DNA from: Gammaproteobacteria bacterium
Lineage (GTDB): Bacteria > Pseudomonadota > Gammaproteobacteria > SZUA-21
Direction: 5' to 3'
DNA: 19,695 bases
Assembly: GCA_003233075.1 (NCBI GenBank)
Contig: QIKQ01000220.1
Coordinates: 1-19,695 of the forward strand
The notes under the pieces: generated by a model
Told to the model about the DNA's origin: nothing
Seen by the model: only the letters and a program-made list of their open reading frames with translations
The model's database searches: none
Made by a program: the position numbers and the translations under genes
In this document: positions 1 through 8,583 of the stretch, one piece after another
Position numbering within the stretch: the stretch's first letter is position 1
How the letters are laid out: every line of letters starts with the position of its first letter

Positions 1-89
1 TATGCCTGCGCACTTCTCGGTCGTGAAAACGTGTCATAGCATACCCTTGAACCGTCTCGCTACGAAGTGCTGTGAGAAAAGCGGGCTAG
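1..89 (+). repeat. Repeat A, half copy A1 (right arm of palindrome)
   Basis: This 89-base segment matches positions 12163-12251 base for base and, reversed, 19609-19693. It is one arm of the full palindrome seen at 12075-12251 and begins exactly at that palindrome's centre, ending in GCGGG followed by CTAG. Short reading frames through it are shadows of the repeat. The missing left arm is presumably beyond the window edge. Confidence 0.9.
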
Positions 90-183
90 TGCATGAGCTA
101 ATTGGGCTTGCAATTAAAACGCGAACCGATAAAGTGAGACTCACTAGGGAATTAAATTCAGATTTATCAATAAGGACTATTTC

Positions 184-795
184 TTGACTAAATTATTCTC
201 CAAAATTATTGTCATTAGTTTGATTTTAGCGCTTAGCTCATGTAGCCAAAAGCGACCGAAAAGACTCGGCAGCAGTTGCGATATTTTTTCCGATAAAAGT
301 GGCTGGTATAAGCCGATGCGCAAATCCTATCGAAAATGGGGCGTGCCAATCGCAATTCAATTATCAATTATTTATCATGAATCTCGTTTCAAGCACGATG
401 CAAAAACACCAAGGCGAAAATTATTCTGGGTTATACCTTGGTTCCGGCAATCATCTGCCTATGGCTTTGCGCAAGTTAAAGATAAAACCTGGAAATGGTA
501 TAAACAGAAACGTGGCAAACGCTTTGCGCGACGTACTCAATTTAAACATGTAGTAGACTTTATAGGCTGGTATTGTCATCAGTCCTATCGCCGTAATGGC
601 ATACGTAAAAACGATGCTTATAATTTATACCTTGCTTATCATGAAGGTCATGGCGGATTTTCGCGTCGTAGCTATCAACGTAAACCTTGGCTTAAAAAGA
701 TTGCCAGAAAAGTCGCGCGACGAGCTGACCGTTATCAGCGTCAACTTGACCATTGTGAAAAACGATTTCGTGGTTGGCGATTATGGCCTTTTTAA
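184..795 (+). CDS. SLT-domain lytic transglycosylase-like lipoprotein
   Basis: Predicted outer-membrane lipoprotein that cleaves peptidoglycan glycan strands. Residues 1-19 form a signal peptide ending in lipobox LSSC with Cys20; Ser at the next position fits outer-membrane sorting. The SLT fold is recognised from IIYHESRF (Glu66 the likely catalytic acid), SAYGFAQ at 91-97 (the SxxGxxQ element) and YLAYHEGHGGF at about 149-159, typical of the short transglycosylase lipoproteins of about 200 residues. The start is TTG; AAGGA at 172-176 lies 7 bases before it and the signal peptide begins there, so this start is credible. The protein is very rich in Arg and Lys, especially residues 107-120 and 160-203, suggesting contact with anionic wall or nucleic acid polymers. 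It stands alone, convergent with lhr. Family assignment is strong; substrate detail is inference. Confidence 0.85.
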   Translation: MTKLFSKIIVISLILALSSCSQKRPKRLGSSCDIFSDKSGWYKPMRKSYRKWGVPIAIQLSIIYHESRFKHDAKTPRRKLFWVIPWFRQSSAYGFAQVKDKTWKWYKQKRGKRFARRTQFKHVVDFIGWYCHQSYRRNGIRKNDAYNLYLAYHEGHGGFSRRSYQRKPWLKKIARKVARRADRYQRQLDHCEKRFRGWRLWPF

Positions 796-802
796 AGCTG
801 AG

Positions 803-848
803 AAAAAATTGCTCATTGCGTCGACTGCTGATGCAGTTTCGCAATTTT
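803..848. terminator. Possible bidirectional terminator hairpin between convergent genes
   Basis: AAAATTGC (805-812) can pair with GCAATTTT (841-848), and inside CTGC (825-828) pairs with GCAG (833-836). An alternative pairing is ATTGCG (815-820) with CGCAAT (840-845). The hairpin is 8 bases after the transglycosylase stop and ends in a short T run. It overlaps repeat C1, so it may simply be part of that repeat. Confidence 0.4.
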
Positions 849-913
849 GAGTTCGATCTGATCGTTCAATAACTGCTACACATCGAAGCAAAATATTTGT
901 GGGACAGTAGTGT
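811..913 (+). repeat. Repeat C, copy C1
   Basis: About 100 bases that match, reversed and with roughly 70 percent identity by eye, positions 8409-8516. Shared blocks are GATGCAGTTTCGCAA, ACTGCTACACAT, GAAGCAAA and TTTGTGGGACAG. The last block is also the inner end of the inverted repeats at 8271-8310 and 8740-8781 and of 19452-19490. It fills most of the gap between the transglycosylase and lhr. Confidence 0.75.
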
Positions 914-947
914 GAGTAAACTGCTTAATATTTAAATTTGCTCCGCA

Positions 948-3900
948 TTATATTGGCCGAGACGGAAATTGCGAGTAGTAGCTAACTGGTTTTTCATGTT
1001 TTAGTAGGGCATTGCGAATTTCCCATTCATCCATTGAATCCAGTTCGGCAATAAAACTAATTTCACCGCCGACGCTAATTGCGATGGGAGTGCCATCGCG
1101 GTATAAAACTCGGTTTCCAGTAATCGCCGGAACTCGATCACCCGGGGTAATCAAGCCAGTTAAATTGAGTGGGTCTGCGGCAGAGATAGAGCATAGATTA
1201 TTCTCTTTTTGCTTGCGACGCATATTGCGTAAACTGCCTACCGCATCGCTTAGAGCAAATTGTTCGCCGCTAAAGCCGTTAACAAATCGTCCGCCACGAA
1301 TTTCACCGCGAGCTTCCATTGTTCTAAAGGCATATAAAAGTTCTCGCCAGGAGGGACAGTTTGATTCACGATCTAAAAGCTTTCTAAAAACAACTCCGTA
1401 TTTTCGTAAGAGTGTTTGTGCAATATAATACGTTTTGTCCGACATTTCCTTGTTGTTACTGTTAGCACAGAGAAACCAACGACCGGCATCCTCAAGTTTG
1501 CTTAACCAGAGTCGACGCCGATTTGGTCTAGATTGCTGTTTTTTCTTTTCAGGTGCAATTAAGTACCTTAAGCCAGCATAGCTGTCAGAGCTGACTAGTC
1601 CGTTTGCGACCAATTCTCCCAAGGCAGACTCACATTGGGTAGGAATTAAGTTGCTTTGTTCTGAAATATCAGAGAAAAAACTGGCACCGCACTCTTTGAG
1701 CACATGATAAACTTTTTCAGCAGTACTGCTTATCGAAAGTGCAATTTTATCATTAGAATCAACTTCGCTAAGTTGGGTTTGCCAAAGCTGAGAATTATTT
1801 CTTGGCACGATAGCAATTGGGGTATTGCTGACTGGACTAGATTTCGGATTATCGATGCTGCCTAATTTGGATTGGCGCACTCGTAGCCAAAAATAACGCC
1901 CAGAGGAGCAGACACTATCGAGCATACTTGGCGTGTAATCTTTGATTCTTGAGGTAAGGATTTCCTTTTCCCATGCAATGGCAGGAATTTGCGAACCTTC
2001 CAGTAAGTTTAATATTTCACTCACCGCATTCTGGCCTTGCATAGGCTCATCAATTCGATGCCAGTGAAATAAGAAGCGCATAAAATCAGAGGGGCTTACC
2101 GGTTCGATTTCTGATCGAAGCTGGCGTAGGGTGTAACGATGTATTCTGGCTAACAGACCGCGTTCACACCATTCAGTTTCATTGTTGTCATGTGTGAAGT
2201 GGCCGCGCATGACGAAGCCATCTTGTTCCAAGCTAATAAGAGCGGTTTTAATTGCATTTTCCGTTAGGCCGAGAGACTGATTTAGTTTTTTCTCGGTGAC
2301 CGGGCCCAAAACTTCGAGTCGTCCTCGTAAAATCTCCTTAAGAGCCTGGTCTTTGTCGAAGTGGTAGATATCCACTAAAGGAGAGCAGGGCAGTTGTTTT
2401 AGATCCAAGTCAAATAAGCGAACAAATTCATGCATACGCTCCCGTGCTACCCACAGACTCGTTTTATTTGAACTTACTAGACACACTGCGCGTTTATTTT
2501 CAACTAAGTTGTCGAATAAGGGCTTCCAACTGAAAGCTGAGTTGTTTTTTTCATGATCGCTATTATTAGCTTCTGTTTCGGTGAAGTAAGAAAAGATACT
2601 AAGTGCATCGTGCAATTCGTCTGCTGTTCTAACATCTGGCCAGGTTTCTGCTTGAACGCGTTTGATTGCATCTGAGCTGAGTCGTCCAAGATCGTTTGCA
2701 GATTTAGGGTCCATAAAGCGACGTTGCTGTACAGCCAGAGTACGTCTTTCCTCGGCGGGCGCATCATCTAAAAAGGCATAAGGACGAGCGTTTAATATTT
2801 CTTGGGCTAATGGCGAAGGACTGGTTAAGTCTTTGCAAATAACCCTGACCTTACTAGACTCGATATCTTCTAATAAAGACTCTAAACCAGAAATATCCAT
2901 AACGTCCTCTAAGCAATCATTGATGGCTTGTGTGACTAAAGGGTGGTCTGGTATTTCGCGCTCGCCTGCTAAATTTTCTTGGCAGGCAATTTGATCCGGA
3001 AAAATTAAAGCAATTAAGTCTTCTGAATCGTTGCGCTGGAATGGCGCAGGTACTTTTTTGCCATTTCGGTTTCGAGGTATGGCGAGTGAAGTATTGGCGA
3101 CCCAGCGCCATCGGGTTGGAAACATGGGGGCAGTGAGTAAGGCTTGAATGAGTACGGACCTTACTGTTTTAGATTTTAAATAGAAAATTATATCCTCAAG
3201 TTGAAAGCTATGTGTCGCACTTAAAGATAAGATAATGGTGTCGTCTAATGCTGCTGCCTGTAACTCGAAATTAAATTGCTTACAAAAACGTTTTCGAAGT
3301 GCTAAGCCCCATGCGCGGTTGATGCGCGAACCGTAGGAAGAATGAATGACCACATGCATGTCACCGTTTTCGTCAAAAAATCGTTCAATTATTATTTGAG
3401 ATTGCGAAGGGAGCTCTTCGAAAGTGGCTTTTGTACTGCCCAAATACTCCGAAACTTGTTGCGCTGCGGCAAGCGATAAGGGATAGGCCTGTATTAACCA
3501 AGCCGTTGTGCTATCGATACCAAGATTAAGTTTGTCGCTTATTATTTGTCGCAAGCGTGATACGGCAACTGATAACTCGGCACTTCTGCCAGGCGCTTCG
3601 CCAAACCAAAAAGGAATATTGGGCGGTTGACCTTTTGCATCTTCGACAAATACTTTGCCTTGTTCAACCTTTAACATTCGATAGGAGGTATTACCGAGTT
3701 GAAAAATATCGCCAGGTAAGCTTTCAAATGCAAAATCTTCGTTAAGCGTGCCGATCTTAAACCCCTCTGGTTGTAATACTACATCGTAGTCAAATTGTTC
3801 AGGGATAGTACCACCATTAGTTAGGGCAACTAGTTTTGCACCACGCCGACCTCGTAAAACGTGATTAACCCTATCCCAATGAATATAAGCACCACGGCGA

Positions 3901-5282
3901 CCACGTTTGAGTGCAAAGCCATCGGCAAGCATAGTGAGTATGTCAGTATATTGTAGAAAATTTATATCTTGGTAAGGACGTGCTCTCCTTATTAATTCAT
4001 AGAGTTCTTGTTCCCCCCAGTCTTGAATAGAAACTTCCGCAATTATTTGCTGTGCTAATACGTCTAGGGGTGCTAAGGGAATTCTAATTGTATCCAGTTC
4101 GTCAAGATCAACTGCATCCAAGAGGGCGACACATTCAATTAAATCATCGCGTGATAGAGGATAAAGCATGCCTTTTGGTACTTTGTCAATGGCATGGCCG
4201 GATCGTCCGACACGTTGTAAGAAGCCTGAAATTGAACGCGGAGAGCCGATTTGGCAGACTAGGTCGATATCGCCAATATCAATTCCTAATTCAAGTGAGG
4301 CTGTAGTCACCAATGCACTTAAATTACCCTTTTTTAAATTTTGTTCTGCCTCAAGACGATGTTCTTTTGATAGGCTGCCGTGATGCGCTGTTATCACTTT
4401 GTCATCTAAACGTTCTGATAGTGCTTTTGCAACTCGTTCTGCTAGCCGGCGAGTATTAACAAAAATAAGAGTCGTACTATGATCTTGTATTTGATTGTAT
4501 AAATTATCGTAGATTTCTCCCCATACTTCATTTGCCATAACTGCTTCAAGGGGTGAGGAGGTAGTGGCAATGGATAAATCACGATCGCGCTTATGACCGC
4601 TATTGATGATGGTGCATTCGTCATCGCGATTACCGATTAGAAACATTGCCATGTCGCCAATTGGTTTTTGTGTTGCCGATAAACCGATGCGTGTTGGGTT
4701 TTGCTTACACAGCGATGTTAGGCGTTCTAATGAAAGAGATAAATGTGAGCCACGCTTATTTCCTGCTAGCGCATGAATTTCATCAATGATGACGGTTTTG
4801 ACAGTTGACAGTATTTTCCGACCACTCGCTGAAGTTAATAGTATGTAAAGTGATTCTGGAGTAGTGACAATTATGTGTGGTGGCTTACGTCGCATTTTCT
4901 CGCGTTCAGACTGAGGTGTATCACCCGTTCGTACCCAGGCTTTTATGTCAACATCCGCCAAGCCATTTTCGATTAACTTATCGCGTATTCCTTGTAGTGG
5001 TTCTTGTAAGTTTTTTTGTATGTCGTTAGAGAGCGCCTTTAAGGGTGAAATATACAAAACATGGGTTTGATCTTTTAACTTAGATTCAAGCCCTGCTTTA
5101 ATTAAATTGTCAATGGAGGCAAGAAAGGCAGCTAAAGTTTTACCGGAACCGGTTGGCGCGGCTATAAGAGTATGTTGATTTTTCTGAATGGCTGGCCAAG
5201 CTTGGCTTTGAACCTGAGTCGCTTGATTAAACCGTTGCTCAAACCACTCGCGTACTGCCGGGTGAAAATAGTCCAAATTCAT
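948..5282 (-). CDS. lhr: ATP-dependent Lhr-type DNA helicase
   Basis: Large superfamily 2 helicase of the Lhr family, a 3'-5' DNA translocase linked to DNA repair. Two RecA domains occupy roughly residues 1-400: Walker A PTGSGKT (43-49), DEIH box (167-170), SAT (202-204), LIFVNTRR (272-279), and motif VI QRVGRSGH (356-363). These are followed by the winged-helix and beta-barrel parts of the Lhr core. From about residue 850 a long C-terminal region with predicted winged-helix segments (for example GRLEVLGPVTEKKLNQSLGL) matches the full-length E. coli/Pseudomonas architecture. At 1444 residues it is close to E. coli Lhr (about 1540), so it is intact and not the short Lhr core type. The ATG start has only a weak GGGA upstream. 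It lies 166 bases downstream of the persulfide dioxygenase gene on the same strand; no functional link is evident. Confidence 0.95.
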   Translation of the reverse strand: MNLDYFHPAVREWFEQRFNQATQVQSQAWPAIQKNQHTLIAAPTGSGKTLAAFLASIDNLIKAGLESKLKDQTHVLYISPLKALSNDIQKNLQEPLQGIRDKLIENGLADVDIKAWVRTGDTPQSEREKMRRKPPHIIVTTPESLYILLTSASGRKILSTVKTVIIDEIHALAGNKRGSHLSLSLERLTSLCKQNPTRIGLSATQKPIGDMAMFLIGNRDDECTIINSGHKRDRDLSIATTSSPLEAVMANEVWGEIYDNLYNQIQDHSTTLIFVNTRRLAERVAKALSERLDDKVITAHHGSLSKEHRLEAEQNLKKGNLSALVTTASLELGIDIGDIDLVCQIGSPRSISGFLQRVGRSGHAIDKVPKGMLYPLSRDDLIECVALLDAVDLDELDTIRIPLAPLDVLAQQIIAEVSIQDWGEQELYELIRRARPYQDINFLQYTDILTMLADGFALKRGRRGAYIHWDRVNHVLRGRRGAKLVALTNGGTIPEQFDYDVVLQPEGFKIGTLNEDFAFESLPGDIFQLGNTSYRMLKVEQGKVFVEDAKGQPPNIPFWFGEAPGRSAELSVAVSRLRQIISDKLNLGIDSTTAWLIQAYPLSLAAAQQVSEYLGSTKATFEELPSQSQIIIERFFDENGDMHVVIHSSYGSRINRAWGLALRKRFCKQFNFELQAAALDDTIILSLSATHSFQLEDIIFYLKSKTVRSVLIQALLTAPMFPTRWRWVANTSLAIPRNRNGKKVPAPFQRNDSEDLIALIFPDQIACQENLAGEREIPDHPLVTQAINDCLEDVMDISGLESLLEDIESSKVRVICKDLTSPSPLAQEILNARPYAFLDDAPAEERRTLAVQQRRFMDPKSANDLGRLSSDAIKRVQAETWPDVRTADELHDALSIFSYFTETEANNSDHEKNNSAFSWKPLFDNLVENKRAVCLVSSNKTSLWVARERMHEFVRLFDLDLKQLPCSPLVDIYHFDKDQALKEILRGRLEVLGPVTEKKLNQSLGLTENAIKTALISLEQDGFVMRGHFTHDNNETEWCERGLLARIHRYTLRQLRSEIEPVSPSDFMRFLFHWHRIDEPMQGQNAVSEILNLLEGSQIPAIAWEKEILTSRIKDYTPSMLDSVCSSGRYFWLRVRQSKLGSIDNPKSSPVSNTPIAIVPRNNSQLWQTQLSEVDSNDKIALSISSTAEKVYHVLKECGASFFSDISEQSNLIPTQCESALGELVANGLVSSDSYAGLRYLIAPEKKKQQSRPNRRRLWLSKLEDAGRWFLCANSNNKEMSDKTYYIAQTLLRKYGVVFRKLLDRESNCPSWRELLYAFRTMEARGEIRGGRFVNGFSGEQFALSDAVGSLRNMRRKQKENNLCSISAADPLNLTGLITPGDRVPAITGNRVLYRDGTPIAISVGGEISFIAELDSMDEWEIRNALLKHEKPVSYYSQFPSRPI

Positions 5283-5448
5283 TCTTTATAAGTCCCGATT
5301 GAAATACTAGAATAATTGGTAAATATAATTATAGGTTATATTTGAAAAAAGTGAACAAATTATTGTCAGTGAAATTAGAAACTATGATAGATTATTTCAC
5401 ATAGAATTAATGTTCAAGGAAAATATTTCTATAATTTATGTTGTACTA

Positions 5449-6147
5449 TTAATTATGGCCACAACGTTGATTTGCCGGTACAGCAATGTCAATTAGTTTT
5501 GGCATTGTGGCGTTTAATTCGTTCATAATGGTAACAAATTCTGCTAATTTTATATTTATATTAAGCCGCGGATTTCGTTCTTTTTCATATCCAAGAGTAG
5601 AGTGAGTTAAGCCATTGTAATCATGCCCTGGATAGATAATTGTATCATCATCCAACGTAAATAATTTATTGTGAATACTGTTATAGAGGCTCACAGGATC
5701 GCCTGATTGAAAATCAGTTCGTCCACAACCATTAATTAATAAGCAATCACCTGTTAAAAGCATACCAGGGTTTTGGTCTTTAATATAAAAACAATAATCC
5801 AAATCAGTGTGGCCAGGAGTGAATATGGGTTTTAAGCTGATTTCACCAATTTTAATATCAAGGTCTTCACTTATAAATTCATCAGCACAGTTTATTAGTT
5901 TAGTTTTTGGGTAATAAATTTTTGAATTGGTTTTTTGTTTCAATAAATATGCGGCAGTAATATGGTCCGCATGGATATGAGTTTCCAATGTTGCGATTAA
6001 TGTTAGTTGTAAAGATTCAACTAGTTCGAGGTCTCTTTGCATCATTTCAAATACGCTATCGATCAGTAAACATTGCTTGCTTTTTTCGCAGCCGATCAAA
6101 TAAGTAAACGTGCTTGAAGTAGGGTCAAATAGTTGTTTAAAAATCAT
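5449..6147 (-). CDS. ETHE1-type persulfide dioxygenase (MBL fold)
   Basis: Metallo-beta-lactamase-fold iron enzyme predicted to oxidise glutathione persulfide to sulfite, part of sulfide detoxification. Metal-binding motif THIHADH (56-62) supplies H57, H59, D61 and H62; further ligands are H113 in TPGHTD, D134 in TGD and H175 in PGHDY. The ETHE1 signature GRTDFQ (142-147) and the C-terminal VPANQRCG are family hallmarks separating it from glyoxalase II. Its length of 232 residues is normal and there is no signal peptide, so it is cytosolic. GAAGGA about 11 bases upstream of ATG is a plausible ribosome site. No rhodanese, SQR or BigR/FisR-type regulator sits beside it here, so the rest of the pathway must be elsewhere. 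Confidence 0.92.
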   Translation of the reverse strand: MIFKQLFDPTSSTFTYLIGCEKSKQCLLIDSVFEMMQRDLELVESLQLTLIATLETHIHADHITAAYLLKQKTNSKIYYPKTKLINCADEFISEDLDIKIGEISLKPIFTPGHTDLDYCFYIKDQNPGMLLTGDCLLINGCGRTDFQSGDPVSLYNSIHNKLFTLDDDTIIYPGHDYNGLTHSTLGYEKERNPRLNINIKLAEFVTIMNELNATMPKLIDIAVPANQRCGHN

Positions 6148-6535
6148 AATTTAATTTTCCTTCATCTTTGATTATTTTCATCCTAACTATGCTTATATGT
6201 AATCCTATCAGTCTAAAAACGGAAATGTGGCGTTGTGATTTAGTCGCGAGCGTAACAGCGTATTTTTAGCGACTTGGCCTGCTGAGTAATTACCGTTATT
6301 TTATCCCTTTGATCTATTCTATCGCTCTATCATAATTGAATTATATCAAATGCGTACTGAATATTAGTCATTAAAAAAGAGTCAAAATTCATTTTTAAAG
6401 GTATAGCTAAGTCAGTGTTATTGTAAGACAAGGTAGAATTAATATCCTTATAGGCTGGTTTTTAACTAGCTGATTCGTTATGATGGGAAAAGACTAAATC
6501 GTAGTTGCTGAAAATAAATTTAAAAGATTTAGCTA
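6148..6535. other. Divergent intergenic region, 388 bases
   Basis: AT-rich spacer between divergent start codons, so it should hold both promoters; I see no strong -35/-10 pair and no sigma54 GG-N10-GC element. One small hairpin, GCTGGTT (6454-6460) with AACTAGC (6464-6470), loop TTT, precedes the sensor gene. No gene, repeat copy or RNA gene was recognised. Confidence 0.5.
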
Positions 6536-8242
6536 ATGTCAGGGAGAGTCGCAGTGGACATGTGCAGGATTAACTCTAGTCAAAGAATGCCGAGATATTT
6601 TGCAATATTTTTAATTTTGCTTGTTTTTGCCTTTTCAAATTGTCTTATTGCCGTTACGGCAGATACACCTTCGGTTTTATTAGCTCCAGAAAAACCAATA
6701 GAACTCCGTATTGGGGTGCTCGCGTTCCGGGGATTTGAACAGACTAAAAGGCAATGGACTCCATTAGCTCATTATTTGTCATCAGAATTATCATCTCAGC
6801 TTAACCGAAAATACAAATTTAAAATATTACCACTCACAAATGATGACATTGATTTATTAGTAGAGCAAGGTAAAGTCGATTTCGTCCTGACCAATCCTGC
6901 TTCGTATGCTTTGTTGGAAATGCGCCAAGGTTTAAGTCGAATTGCAACCATAAAAAGAGCTCATAAAAAACGCCATTATTCGCTGTATGGTGCAGTTATT
7001 TTTACTCGTTCAGATAATAGTTCAATCAATCGAATATCTGATTTAAAGAACAAATCTTTCATGGCAGTACATGCTAAGGCATTTGGCGGTTGGTGGATGG
7101 CGAAAAAAACATTGTTGGAGCAAAAGATAGATCCAGAAAGAGAGTTTAAGCAGTTAAGCTATTCGGGTTTTCCACACGAAAGCGTTGTTAACGCGGTTTT
7201 AAGTGGCAAAGTAGACGCAGGCACTGTTCGTACTGGCACGCTAGAACATATGATTAAATCCGGGAAAATAAAGCGCGAGCAGATTAAAGTCCTTAATCAG
7301 CAAAAAACACTCTATTTTCCTTTTTTGCACAGCACTCAGCTTTATCCGGATTGGCCCTTTGCAGTCACTAAAAATATTGAATTTGAAATTGCGAAAAATG
7401 TAACTGAAGCATTGCTAGATATGCCAGGAGAACATTTGGCAAATGAACTGTTAGGAATTAAAGGATGGACTGCGCCATTAAACTATAAGCCCGTGCATGA
7501 GTTACTACAATATTTGCAGGTCGGTCCATATCACGAAATATCAAAAATTAGTATTGAAAAAGTTTTAAAAAATTATTGGGTTTGGATGATTTTTGGATTA
7601 TTTATATTGTTCTTAATGATTTTGGTGACAGCATACATTCTAGGTTTAAACAAGCGATTGATAGAGTCAAATTCGGATTTAAAGAAAGAAATAAAAATTC
7701 GTTCAGATTTAGAAAAAAAGCTAAAACATTTGGCCTTGTATGATTCTCTTACCGATATTCCTAATCGTACTTTATTGGCTGACCGCATGCAGCAAGCTAT
7801 TTATACGAGTACGCGTGAATCGAGTGAATTCGCTGTTGCTATAATTGACCTAGATAATTTCAAACAAATTAATGATCAGCATGGTCATCATTTTGGTGAT
7901 CAAGTTATTCAGCAAGTTGCTCAGCGTTTTAGCGGCTTAGTTCGAAAGACGGATACTATTGCACGTATGGGGGGTGACGAATTTGTAATGTTAGTGCGTG
8001 ATGTTAATGATGTTAGTATTGCAATTACAATGTTAGAAAAATGTATTGATGTTCTACAGCAACCCGTTAAAGTGGAAGACAAGGAGTTTTTGATATCTGC
8101 CAGCATTGGCATTAGTCGCTTTCCATATGATGCTAAAGACTCAAGTAGTCTGCTGCAGTATGCCGATATTGCGATGTATAATGCCAAACGGGCAGGCAAG
8201 GGAGTCTGTGTTTATTCGGATGAAGACAGCTCACTTCATTAA
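6536..8242 (+). CDS. Membrane diguanylate cyclase with PhnD-like periplasmic sensor domain
   Basis: Predicted inner-membrane receptor making c-di-GMP from GTP in response to a small ligand. Order: N-terminal membrane anchor or signal segment about 20-42; PhnD/phosphonate-binding-protein-like domain about 55-330 (VDFVLTNPASYALLE, GWTAPLNYKPVHELLQYL); transmembrane helix about 347-370; short coiled-coil linker 371-398; GGDEF domain about 400-560. The active-site GGDEF (479-483) is intact, as is the inhibitory I-site RKTD (470-473), five residues before it, so product feedback is expected. There is no EAL domain. The first ATG (6536) has no ribosome site; GTG at 6554, in frame, is preceded by AGGGAG at 6541-6546 and may be the true start. 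The ligand cannot be read from sequence; no ABC permease or ATPase genes adjoin it, supporting a sensory rather than transport role. Confidence 0.9.
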   Translation: MSGRVAVDMCRINSSQRMPRYFAIFLILLVFAFSNCLIAVTADTPSVLLAPEKPIELRIGVLAFRGFEQTKRQWTPLAHYLSSELSSQLNRKYKFKILPLTNDDIDLLVEQGKVDFVLTNPASYALLEMRQGLSRIATIKRAHKKRHYSLYGAVIFTRSDNSSINRISDLKNKSFMAVHAKAFGGWWMAKKTLLEQKIDPEREFKQLSYSGFPHESVVNAVLSGKVDAGTVRTGTLEHMIKSGKIKREQIKVLNQQKTLYFPFLHSTQLYPDWPFAVTKNIEFEIAKNVTEALLDMPGEHLANELLGIKGWTAPLNYKPVHELLQYLQVGPYHEISKISIEKVLKNYWVWMIFGLFILFLMILVTAYILGLNKRLIESNSDLKKEIKIRSDLEKKLKHLALYDSLTDIPNRTLLADRMQQAIYTSTRESSEFAVAIIDLDNFKQINDQHGHHFGDQVIQQVAQRFSGLVRKTDTIARMGGDEFVMLVRDVNDVSIAITMLEKCIDVLQQPVKVEDKEFLISASIGISRFPYDAKDSSSLLQYADIAMYNAKRAGKGVCVYSDEDSSLH

Positions 8243-8352
8243 ATCAAAAATTTATGAAGAAATAATAGTCTAATCGTAGAGACAATGCATGCCTCACTGC
8301 TGTCCCACAGTTAACCGCGTACTTAGTATAGGAAGGACGAACTCAATATCTG

Positions 8353-8407
8353 CTGTAGCCCGGCCTACCTCCTGCATCCCTGCAGTCGTAAAGAGCCCTG
8401 GCTACAG
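8353..8407. repeat. GTAGCCCGG-type hairpin repeat
   Basis: CTGTAGCC (8353-8360) pairs with GGCTACAG (8400-8407), and inside CTGCA (8372-8376) pairs with TGCAG (8381-8385). The TGTAGCCCGG start recurs at 15256 and is the kind of end seen on REP-like palindromes of many gammaproteobacteria. It lies within the 8271-8781 element. Confidence 0.6.
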
Positions 8408-8408
8408 A

Positions 8409-8516
8409 TCTGCTGTCCCACAAATAGTTTGCTTCTATGTGTAGCAGTATATCGAGCAATCGGGTCGCATTCAACCTTGCCCGTCGTTGCGAAACTGCAT
8501 CAACAGTCGAAGCAAT
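8409..8516 (-). repeat. Repeat C, copy C2
   Basis: Read on the minus strand this matches C1 at 811-913, sharing GATGCAGTTTCGCAA, ACTGCTACACAT and TTTGTGGGACAG, with a few small gaps. It sits inside the 8271-8781 element. Its outer end shares TGTGGGACAGCAG with the element's terminal repeats, suggesting that C and D were once joined. Confidence 0.75.
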
Positions 8517-8583
8517 CTCCTAATCTAAGTCATTGAATTAGGGAGATTGCTTCGGTGTGATCGGTGATCACACCTGCAACGAC
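8483..8583. ncRNA. Cloverleaf-like multi-hairpin fold (candidate structured nucleic acid)
   Basis: GTCGTTGC (8483-8490) is perfectly complementary to GCAACGAC (8576-8583). Within this outer stem are three hairpins: ACTG/CAGT (8494-8507), a 16-pair stem 8509-8524 with 8537-8553 (one bulge), and directly abutting it a perfect 9-pair stem GGTGTGATC/GATCACACC (8554-8574, loop GGT). The layout is a four-way junction of 101 bases. It is not a tRNA: stem lengths and loops do not fit and there is no CCA or T-loop motif. It may be an RNA or a DNA foldback site; nothing shows that it is transcribed. Confidence 0.4.

Noticed and set aside
2..187. 61-codon open frame at the left end (and its twin at 12164-12382)
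   Set aside because: Most of each frame is repeat A sequence; they diverge as soon as the repeat ends and have no ribosome site or family likeness.
1012..1428. 138-codon plus-strand frame opposite lhr
   Set aside because: It lies wholly inside the strongly supported lhr gene, with no recognisable domain.
948..5282. Defence-island helicase
   Set aside because: The gene has the full-length Lhr layout of ordinary proteobacterial chromosomes, and no defence genes (nuclease, methylase, TIR, reverse transcriptase) are adjacent.
8483..8583. tRNA-like gene
   Set aside because: It has a cloverleaf-like topology, but stem lengths, a 3-base loop and the lack of T-loop and anticodon-arm features exclude a tRNA.
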